Part shown: positions 1 to 5,376 of the stretch, piece after piece
How positions within the stretch are numbered: the first letter of the stretch is position 1
Layout of the letters: every line of letters starts with the position of its first letter
Assembly: GCA_036567845.1 (NCBI GenBank)
Contig: DATCTT010000283.1
Location: 1-10,074 of the forward strand
Direction of reading: 5' to 3'
Origin: MWAR01 sp036567845
GTDB taxonomy: Bacteria > Muiribacteriota > Ozemobacteria > Ozemobacterales > Ozemobacteraceae
Length of the DNA stretch: 10,074 bases
Position numbers and translations under genes: made by a program
The notes under the pieces: model-generated
Database searches by the model: none
What the model was told of the DNA's origin: nothing
What the model saw: only the letters and a program-made list of their open reading frames with translations

Positions 1-42
1 GGCCCGGGCGGCCGGGTGGCGTGGCGGGGGAAGGCATGGTAA
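1..42 (+). CDS. Possible 3' end of an upstream gene (partial)
   Basis: The first reading frame is open from the left edge to a TAA at 40-42 and would encode a 13-residue tail ending in GRVAWRGKAW. Nearly all third codon positions are G or C, as in the neighbouring genes, which favours this frame over the other two; the second frame stops at 77-79, and the third stays open to 617, mostly as a shadow of the first pilin gene. Given the pilin cluster that follows 82 bp later, it could be the end of another pseudopilin gene, but thirteen codons cannot identify a family. Treat as a hint only. Confidence 0.3.
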   Translation, partial: GPGGRVAWRGKAW

Positions 43-123
43 ACTTGGTTCAGGCTGTTTCATCCACGACGTGGTGTGAACGAGAGGTGCGGATTGAGAG
101 CAGGCTCGGCAACGGGAGAAACG

Positions 124-600
124 ATGCGGATCGCGGCGGGATCGCGGGCGTTCACGCTGCCCGAGGTTCTGATCACGATCCTGCTGATCTCGATCCTGTT
201 TTCGCTCGGGATCGTGTTTTCGATGGGCATGCGCCAGTCGCGCAAGGTGCGGGACTACGAGACGGCGATCGGACTCGCCCAGCAGGCGGTCGACGCCCTG
301 CGGGCCGTTCCCTTCGGAACGCTCGACGACGAGGATGCCGGCGAGTTCAGCGCCGAAACCGATTTCAACACGTCCGGAAGCCCGGCAAGTGGTTCGGCCG
401 ACCTGTTCGAACCGACGTTCAAGGCCGGCGGAAGTGTCTACGAACGCAAGGTGGAGATCACCGGCGTCCCGGCCCCGGGCGGGGCTCTGGGAACGCCGCT
501 CAAGATCAAGTTCCTGAAGGTTTCGGTGAAATGGAAGACGCCCGAAGGCGACGAGCCCGAGCCGTATGTCATCTCGACCACGATCGCGGATCTGAACTGA
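124..600 (+). CDS. Minor type IV pilin / pseudopilin, GspI/PilV-like
   Basis: This 158-aa protein has a class III (prepilin) signal: a 9-residue leader with Arg2 and Arg8, then the processing site SRA|FTLPEV, with Phe at +1 and Glu14 at the conserved +5 position, followed by a hydrophobic helix at about residues 10-35. Known prepilins are cut and N-methylated by PilD/GspO and assembled at the inner membrane. The residue at -1 is Ala9 instead of the usual Gly, which prepilin peptidases tolerate. The rest is a short globular domain with predicted beta strands (about 98-158). ATG 124 was chosen because GGGAG lies 5 bp upstream and because it gives a normal short leader; the frame is also open from a GTG at 76, but that would put 16 extra residues before the leader. 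The gene is first of three tightly spaced pilin-like genes whose order matches gspI-gspJ-gspK or pilV-pilW-pilX, so a minor tip pseudopilin role is inferred. Exact class is uncertain. Confidence 0.85.
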   Translation: MRIAAGSRAFTLPEVLITILLISILFSLGIVFSMGMRQSRKVRDYETAIGLAQQAVDALRAVPFGTLDDEDAGEFSAETDFNTSGSPASGSADLFEPTFKAGGSVYERKVEITGVPAPGGALGTPLKIKFLKVSVKWKTPEGDEPEPYVISTTIADLN

Positions 601-607
601 GCCGGCC

Positions 608-1348
608 ATGCAGATGAGAAACGACCCCAAAAAATCCGGCTTCACCTTCGTGGAGCTGCTGATCGTGCTGTTCCTGGTCACCCTGATCGTGTTCGCCGCC
701 TACAAGGTGTTCTTCCAGCAGACCCGCATGGTGCGCCAGTCTCTCGAGGAGATCAAGGTGAACGATGATTTCCGGAAGATTCTCGCGTTCATGGGCAACG
801 ACATCCGGGAGTCGACGCGGATCGAGGAGCCTGCCCCGGTGCGGGTTGAGGATGCGCGCAGCCTTGCCACGAAGCCCGGGCTGCTGCTGCGCATCGCCAA
901 AGAGGAACAGGATCCCACGCTCGACCGCGAGGACAGTCTCGGTCAGATCGCCGTCCGGCGCACGATCGTCTACGAGCTGGAGGACAACCCCAATCCCCAG
1001 GAGCCCTCGATTCCCCGATACCGCCTCGTCCGGATCGAAACCGTCGACGAGCATGGCGGCCGCGAGGGGGATTCGGCGACGCAGCGGCACGTGATCTGCG
1101 ACGACGTCCGTGATCTCGTCGTGTTCCGGACGATCCGCAAACCGCTCCCCCCACACAACGTCGATGCCTTGGGTGACCGGCTGCTCCAGCCGCAGCCGGC
1201 CTCGACCTCGGGGACCGGCAACGACGTGGTGCATCTGCGCGTCACGCTCGAACGCCTCCGGACCGGCGGCGAGCGGGGCGAAGTATACAGGTTCCCGATG
1301 CAGACCTGTTTTTACAAGCGCGGCAAGGAGATATGGAAGCACCCATGA
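608..1348 (+). CDS. Minor type IV pilin / pseudopilin, GspJ/PilW-like
   Basis: This 246-aa protein begins with an 11-residue basic leader and a canonical prepilin site KSG|FTFVELLIV (Gly11 at -1, Phe12 at +1, Glu16 at +5), followed by a transmembrane/assembly helix to about residue 32. Length, long N-terminal helix and a large beta-rich C-terminal domain fit the GspJ/PilW group, which in studied systems joins GspI and GspK (or PilV and PilX) at the filament tip. The start lies 7 bp after the previous stop and has no clear Shine-Dalgarno sequence, so translation is probably coupled to the upstream gene; a second ATG at 614 would shorten the leader by two residues. Its stop overlaps the next start as ATGA (1345-1348). 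Two cysteines (154 and 234) are present and could be paired, though that cannot be judged from sequence. Confidence 0.87.
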   Translation: MQMRNDPKKSGFTFVELLIVLFLVTLIVFAAYKVFFQQTRMVRQSLEEIKVNDDFRKILAFMGNDIRESTRIEEPAPVRVEDARSLATKPGLLLRIAKEEQDPTLDREDSLGQIAVRRTIVYELEDNPNPQEPSIPRYRLVRIETVDEHGGREGDSATQRHVICDDVRDLVVFRTIRKPLPPHNVDALGDRLLQPQPASTSGTGNDVVHLRVTLERLRTGGERGEVYRFPMQTCFYKRGKEIWKHP

Positions 1349-3639
1349 ACGCTACATCCCGGAAGGGCTCGGGGCTGCTGATCGTCGTCGTGCTGATGGT
1401 GCTGATGGCGCTGTTCTTCGTCACCATCGGCCGGTTGCGCTCCGGCGCAGAGACGCTTCGGTCCAAATCCGCGCGGGACTACGTCGCCACGACGATCGCC
1501 GAGGCCGGCCTCAACTGCATGATCGCCGAGCTGAACTACAATCGCACAGCCTATACGCACTGGTATTATAACGGGAAGAAGAAAGACGATCCAGAAGCTT
1601 GGCAGTCCCCCGTGAAAATGAAGGCCAGCAACATCGGCTCTATCGGCGAAATCACGGTTGACGGGGTGAAGGCGGGGGTATACACCGGCCGTTCCCCCCT
1701 GGGCGAGTTCAAGGTGAAGTGCGCGCCGCTCCGCGGCGCCAAGGGCTTCCGCGACACCGACACCCTCAAGGAACAGGAAATCTACGTTGCCTATGATGTC
1801 GTGGCCCGGGCGGGGGCTGACGCGAAAGCCGAGAACAACTCCTACCGTCGCATCACGGGCCTCATCGAGCGCCGCTTTCCGACCGCCGAGCACGTGCTGT
1901 TCGATGGCGAGATGCTCGACACTGCCTTCGGCCCCTACGCCGACACCCCCAATGTTCTGAAGCGGGGCCGGCTCTACGGCTACCAGTGGCTCGTGCTGAA
2001 TACTACGGGGGGCGCCGACCGTGGAAGTATATTGAGTGACATGGAAAAAGTCGAGACGCCCGGCATGATCCGGGCGATCATTCCGACCGAGGTCACGTTC
2101 ATCGACAAGAAAAAGGCTGTGATCGACCGCACCAACGACTCGATGGTCTTCTCGAAGTTCAAGGCCTACGATGGTTTCCTTCTCGACGGGGCCCACGGCG
2201 CACATCCGATCAAGCTCTCCCACCTCCAGATGGAGCGTGTGAAGGAGAAGGCGGGCGAGCTCAAGGCTGGCGGCTTGATTGTCGATGAGAAAACATTCCC
2301 GGTCAGCTCCTGGAAAAACCCCTACGACAAGAAAACGACATATTACGATGTCGATTTCGGCGGCTACAATGCGCCGCTGATTGCCTCCGGAACCGACGAC
2401 GCCGATGTACCACCCCCCAAGGGGTGTGACGATCCTGGCCCGCTTGCCAAGATGCGCGGCCGAGACTACCTGATCTACTCGAAGGTGCCCCTGCGCATCT
2501 GGGGCTGTCCCGACCGGACCGTCACTATCTGCGGCGAGAAAGACATCGTGATCGGCGGCGATTTCAACCAGAACCCGGCCACACCCCACGACTACCCCGA
2601 TCTGCGCTACCAGGACTATACGACCCAGCTCAAGAATGGCAAAAATTCACAGGGTGGCGATTTCCACAAGGTCAATGCCCTCATCATGTCGCGGGAGCGG
2701 GTGCTGATCGACATCTCCCGGCCATCCCTGTTCGTTCGGAACGAAGCCGCTGCGGCGCTGCGCCTCGCGATTGGTCTCGCGCTGCATCCCGTGAACGCTG
2801 AGCAGGAAAAGCTGGTGCGGGAGAACTTCTGCCCGGCCGACGGGAAGCCGAAAAGCATCATCGGCGAAGGGCCGCCCGACCCCAACACAGGCACGCCGAT
2901 CGCCCTCTTCGCCGCGATCTCCTGGCTCCGGCAGAACGAGAGCGCCGACCCGTTCGGGCCACTTGCCCAGACCCAGATGGGGGATCTGATCGCCCTGTTC
3001 ACCCCGGGTGGAAGCGATGATGGCAAGCCCCACTTCGGGATTCGCAGCGAGGACGTGCGAAAGGCGCTGATCACCCAGATCGTCGACGACTGCCGTGACG
3101 ACGGCATTCTCGACCCGTCCGAAATCGGCCAGGCTGTCGATCTGGCAATGCTCCAGTCGGCGAAGGAGGAGGCCGAAAAACCGTCAGCCGACGCGGGCGT
3201 GATGTCGCTGATGTCGTTCCTGTTCGATGAGGCGAAGAAAAGCCCGACGGACGGCCTCTGGCCTCCCGAAATCACGATCAACGCGATGCTCGTCAGCTCG
3301 ACCCGGCGTGCCTCGCGTTGGCGGGTCGGCATGGCCCTTCCCAAGGTGTTCGACGAGATCGGCAATGCCCCTGGCGGCGAGAGCGATGGGATCGTCGCCT
3401 ATCTGAAGCGGCCCCGCTTTGTCATCCAGCGCGTCTACGGCTCGGAAATCCGCCTCGCTACCACCGAACCGCGGTACTTTATCGACGGGAAATACACCGG
3501 GGATGCCGTGCTGCGCCGCCGTCTGTGGGACTCGAGTTTGTATTCCGAAGACTATAGAACTCTTGAGATGCCCGAGTCCTTCAACCTGCTGACCTACTCC
3601 GAATCATCGGTTCCCAAGGAGTTCTTCGACAAGTTCTGA
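1345..3639 (+). CDS. Large GspK/PilX-like minor pseudopilin
   Basis: This 764-aa protein has a short basic N-terminus (RKGSG) followed directly by a hydrophobic helix at about residues 11-29 and a heptad-like helix to about 65. As in the GspK/PilX families, the Glu at +5 is missing (Val15 if cleavage follows Gly10). The remaining ~700 residues are far longer than typical GspK (about 300 aa) or PilX (under 200 aa). Residues about 375-470 alternate short hydrophobic strands and turns (VTICGEKDIVIGG, NALIMSRERVLIDI), suggesting a beta-solenoid-like or stacked-strand surface. Residues 582-593 form an EF-hand-like loop (Asp582, Asp586, Gly587, Asp590, Glu593) between predicted helices. The start at 1345 gives an ATGA overlap with the preceding gene and has GGAAG 5 bp upstream; an in-frame ATG at 1333 lies only 2 bp after AAGGAG, too close. 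Position as third gene after I- and J-like pseudopilins supports a tip component of a secretion pseudopilus or pilus. Function of the large region is unknown. Confidence 0.8.
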   Translation: MNATSRKGSGLLIVVVLMVLMALFFVTIGRLRSGAETLRSKSARDYVATTIAEAGLNCMIAELNYNRTAYTHWYYNGKKKDDPEAWQSPVKMKASNIGSIGEITVDGVKAGVYTGRSPLGEFKVKCAPLRGAKGFRDTDTLKEQEIYVAYDVVARAGADAKAENNSYRRITGLIERRFPTAEHVLFDGEMLDTAFGPYADTPNVLKRGRLYGYQWLVLNTTGGADRGSILSDMEKVETPGMIRAIIPTEVTFIDKKKAVIDRTNDSMVFSKFKAYDGFLLDGAHGAHPIKLSHLQMERVKEKAGELKAGGLIVDEKTFPVSSWKNPYDKKTTYYDVDFGGYNAPLIASGTDDADVPPPKGCDDPGPLAKMRGRDYLIYSKVPLRIWGCPDRTVTICGEKDIVIGGDFNQNPATPHDYPDLRYQDYTTQLKNGKNSQGGDFHKVNALIMSRERVLIDISRPSLFVRNEAAAALRLAIGLALHPVNAEQEKLVRENFCPADGKPKSIIGEGPPDPNTGTPIALFAAISWLRQNESADPFGPLAQTQMGDLIALFTPGGSDDGKPHFGIRSEDVRKALITQIVDDCRDDGILDPSEIGQAVDLAMLQSAKEEAEKPSADAGVMSLMSFLFDEAKKSPTDGLWPPEITINAMLVSSTRRASRWRVGMALPKVFDEIGNAPGGESDGIVAYLKRPRFVIQRVYGSEIRLATTEPRYFIDGKYTGDAVLRRRLWDSSLYSEDYRTLEMPESFNLLTYSESSVPKEFFDKF

Positions 3640-3648
3640 TGCCTGGGA

Positions 3649-4689
3649 TCACCTGATGGTGAAGAGCCAGCCGTGCTGAGCCGTGACGCCGGTCCGCAGA
3701 TTCCGAAGATAGACGTCGATGAACCGGTGGCCGGCCGGAAGCGGGGCCTTGGGCCGCGCCTGAAGCTCGCGCGTTACGGGATCGAAGCGAAAATCCAGCG
3801 CGCCGCCGGTGACCTTGGCATTCAGCACATACACATCGGGTGAGTAGTCAGCAAGCGTGGGAAGCCGACAGCCGACCGTCGCAAGGCTGGTGAGCACTTC
3901 GCCGGGTTGAGGGTGCTGGTCGGTCACCTCGATGGCGGCCATCCCGAGCCGGATGAGAAACTTTTCGCGCGAGTCGCTGCGATACACGACCTGCCGTTTG
4001 ACCCTGAAAGGATCGAGGCCGGGGTAGTTTCCACCCCCGTCGACCGTCATGGCGCCGGAATACCCGGCATCCCGCGCGGCCCGTTCCGCGACATCGGTGT
4101 AGATCCCGTAGGGCCACACCATGAACAGGACCGGCGTGCCGATCTGTTTCTCGATCAGCTGCCGCGAGCCGGCGATCTCGTGCTCGAGCATCTTCGCATA
4201 CGACGGCGTGCCGTAGCCCTGGGCCAGGTTCGAGTGGCTCATCGAGTGCGACTCGATCGACCAGCCCGCCTCGGCCAGTTCGCGGAGCTGGTCCCAGGAG
4301 AGGCCGCTGCTCGATCCGATGAATGCTGGGTAGATACAGGCGATGCCGGTGAAGCCGAACTCCTGCATGATCGGGAACGCGTAATCGTAGACCGAGGCGT
4401 AGCCGTCATCGAAGGTGATCAGGACGGGGCGGCCGGTCGGCTGTGTGCCGTCGCGCAGCAGCATAAGCAGCTCTTTCGAGGAGATGCTGCGATACCCCTG
4501 GGCCTTGAGGATGCCGAGCTGCTCCCGGAACGTTTCGGGGGTGATCTCGAACTGGCCCTTCGCGCCTGGCCGGACCTGGTGGTAACAGAGGCCCGTGATC
4601 GTCACGCCCATGGCGGGAAGCGCTCCGGCCAGAGCGAGGCCAAAAAGGAGGAAAAGGAAAGGGATCGTTGGTCGGTTCTTCGATGTCAT
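3649..4689 (-). CDS. Exported CE4 polysaccharide deacetylase (NodB domain, PgaB-like)
   Basis: The 346-aa product has an N-terminal signal peptide (basic MTSKNRP, hydrophobic core 9-25, possible cleavage after AMG at 28), then a NodB/CE4 domain at about 33-260. Family motifs are present: TFDDG at 92-96 (catalytic base Asp94 and metal-binding Asp95), HSMSH at 148-152 (the two metal-binding histidines), WPYG at 192-195, and DAGY at 207-210. The early CYHQV segment and the QLGILKAQGYR region resemble PgaB-like deacetylases, which remove N-acetyl groups from poly-beta-1,6-GlcNAc; substrate here is unproven and peptidoglycan or another exopolysaccharide is possible. Residues about 265-346 form a beta-rich, Ig-like tail (PLPAGHRFIDVYL ... 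GWLFTI). The frame is open upstream to 4842, but that extension contains a terminator and would bury the signal peptide, so ATG 4689 (GGA 4 bp upstream) is preferred. It converges on the pilin cluster with a 9-bp gap and no obvious terminator between them. Confidence 0.9.
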   Translation of the reverse strand: MTSKNRPTIPFLFLLFGLALAGALPAMGVTITGLCYHQVRPGAKGQFEITPETFREQLGILKAQGYRSISSKELLMLLRDGTQPTGRPVLITFDDGYASVYDYAFPIMQEFGFTGIACIYPAFIGSSSGLSWDQLRELAEAGWSIESHSMSHSNLAQGYGTPSYAKMLEHEIAGSRQLIEKQIGTPVLFMVWPYGIYTDVAERAARDAGYSGAMTVDGGGNYPGLDPFRVKRQVVYRSDSREKFLIRLGMAAIEVTDQHPQPGEVLTSLATVGCRLPTLADYSPDVYVLNAKVTGGALDFRFDPVTRELQARPKAPLPAGHRFIDVYLRNLRTGVTAQHGWLFTIR

Positions 4690-4811
4690 GATTCCAAAGT
4701 CTATCATATCCTTTGCCAATGGTGCCGCGGCAGGGCAGCCACATCTTTTCGAAAACAGGGTCTCACGTTCCTTGCCGTGCCGGCGATCAGAATCTCTCCT
4801 GAAACCTGGGC

Positions 4812-4839
4812 AAAAAAAAAGCTGCATTTGCATGCAGCT
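4812..4839 (-). terminator. Rho-independent terminator, minus strand
   Basis: Read on the minus strand, AGCTGCAT pairs with ATGCAGCT (8 bp, perfect) around a GCAA loop of the GNRA type, and the stem runs straight into nine T. This is a textbook intrinsic terminator. It lies 214 bp beyond the terminator that ends hfq and 122 bp before the deacetylase start, so it either catches read-through from hfq or ends a separate short transcript starting between about 4840 and 5050. Confidence 0.85.
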
Positions 4840-5052
4840 CAATCAAGGAAAGGAATGATTGAAGACAACTGACGAATGATCGTTCAGTGCTCACAGGTAA
4901 TTAGTGCAACATTCATGCCAGGCTGATTTTCGCAAAATATGCCAAAAAAATGCTCATTGGAGGCCGTGCGGCGCAGGGCCTGCAAAAAAAATCAACACCA
5001 ATGCTACCGTTCTGCTCAATCCTTGATCATTGCCCGGCCCGCGTGGTGACGC

Positions 5053-5089
5053 AAAAACACCCCGCCTCGGATCGGGACGGGGTGTTTTT
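5053..5089 (-). terminator. Terminator after hfq (bidirectional)
   Basis: AAAAACACCCCG at 5053-5064 pairs perfectly with CGGGGTGTTTTT at 5078-5089 (12 bp, with 13 bases between the arms that may pair partly as CTC/GGG). A run of T follows the GC-rich part on either strand, so it could act in both directions. It begins 33 bp after the hfq stop codon and is the natural end of the TPR-hfq transcript. No plus-strand gene lies before it. Confidence 0.9.
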
Positions 5090-5122
5090 ACCACAATTCG
5101 GGGGCCCTGCGGAAGAACCTTC

Positions 5123-5353
5123 TCAGGCCTCGTTCGCGTGGGGCATGACAAAATCGTCAGGAAGCTGGATGGTTGAAACGGCATGTTTGTAGATCAGCTG
5201 CCGCTTGCCTTCCGCCTCGAGCAGGATGACGAAGGTGTCGAAGTCGAGCACGGTTCCCTGAATCTGGAAGCCCTTCATCAGGAAGATCTTCACGGGCTCG
5301 GCCCGCTTCTTCAATACCTGCAGAATCGTGTCCTGGATGTTGATCGCCGGCAT
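5123..5353 (-). CDS. hfq: RNA chaperone Hfq
   Basis: This 76-aa protein is a full-length Hfq, the Sm-fold hexamer that binds small RNAs and mRNAs and promotes their pairing in the cytoplasm. Visible features are the N-terminal helix with the proximal-face Gln7 (INIQD), a basic rim patch Lys15-Lys16-Arg17, the Sm1 region with VKIFLMKGFQIQG and FDTFVILL (Phe41), and the Sm2 signature YKHA at 55-58 with Lys56 and His57, which contact U-rich RNA 3' ends in known structures. The tail after the Sm core is only about 11 residues, much shorter than the E. coli tail. The segment GFQ ... EAEGKRQLIYKHA resembles Bacillus Hfq more than E. coli Hfq; Thr40 replaces E. coli Gln41 on the proximal face. The start is fixed by a strong Shine-Dalgarno AGGAGG 7 bp upstream. 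It lies 23 bp after the TPR gene and ends 33 bp before a strong terminator, so it is probably second in a two-gene operon. The common miaA and hflX neighbours are absent on the visible side. Confidence 0.97.
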   Translation of the reverse strand: MPAINIQDTILQVLKKRAEPVKIFLMKGFQIQGTVLDFDTFVILLEAEGKRQLIYKHAVSTIQLPDDFVMPHANEA

Positions 5354-5360
5354 ACGGGTT

Positions 5361-5366
5361 CCTCCT
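5361..5366 (-). promoter_or_regulatory. Shine-Dalgarno site of hfq
   Basis: AGGAGG on the minus strand, 7 bp before the hfq ATG, inside the 23-bp gap after the TPR gene. Full complementarity to the 16S rRNA tail suggests hfq is translated efficiently and independently of the upstream cistron. Confidence 0.85.
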
Positions 5367-5376
5367 GATGCCTTGG

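Larger units (their letters stand above)
4690..5122. other. 433-bp non-coding interval between hfq and the deacetylase gene
   Basis: No convincing gene is present here. It is less GC-rich than its surroundings and holds A tracts at 4812-4820, 4944-4950, 4984-4991 and 5053-5057. It contains two intrinsic terminators (listed separately), an imperfect hairpin at 4868-4888 (ACTGACGA / TCGTTCAGT, one bulged base, loop ATGA), a palindromic TTTTCGAAAA at 4746-4755 and an ATTTT-CGC-AAAAT inverted repeat at 4926-4938. The deacetylase promoter should lie between 4690 and 4811, because a terminator separates that gene from hfq, but I see no clear -35/-10 pair. Short open frames here have no Shine-Dalgarno sequence or recognisable product. 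Confidence 0.7.

Noticed and set aside
64..74. Palindrome CCACGACGTGG upstream of the first pilin gene as an operator
   Set aside because: An 11-bp single occurrence is too short to separate from chance in GC-rich DNA, and no promoter is visible beside it.
569..1342. A 257-codon minus-strand frame opposite the second pilin gene
   Set aside because: The plus strand carries a canonical prepilin signal; the opposite frame has a Leu/His/Asp-rich composition typical of an antisense shadow.
1312..2589. A 425-codon open frame on the minus strand opposite the large pseudopilin gene
   Set aside because: Antisense to a gene with a clear N-terminal helix and an ATGA junction; the product lacks recognisable motifs.
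3649..3662. Small hairpin TCACC-TGAT-GGTGA at the convergent gene ends as a terminator
   Set aside because: The stem is only 5 bp, it lies inside the deacetylase coding end, and no T run follows on either strand.
4703..4708. TATGAT on the minus strand as a -10 box for the deacetylase
   Set aside because: No acceptable -35 hexamer at 16-18 bp, and the transcript would start only a few bases before the start codon.
4746..4755. Perfect palindrome TTTTCGAAAA upstream of the deacetylase gene
   Set aside because: A single 10-bp palindrome without a paired site or identifiable regulator is not enough to call an operator.
3907..4872. A 321-codon plus-strand frame opposite the deacetylase gene
   Set aside because: The minus strand holds the full set of CE4 motifs in order; the plus frame shows no family signature and runs through the terminator.
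4926..4944. Sigma-54-like element TTGGCA...TTGC on the minus strand
   Set aside because: The GG and GC doublets are 8 bp apart where sigma-54 promoters need 10.
4966..4991. GC-rich stretch followed by eight A as a plus-strand terminator
   Set aside because: The tract after the weak 4-bp stem (GCAG/CTGC) is A, not T, on the plus strand, and on the minus strand the T run precedes the stem.
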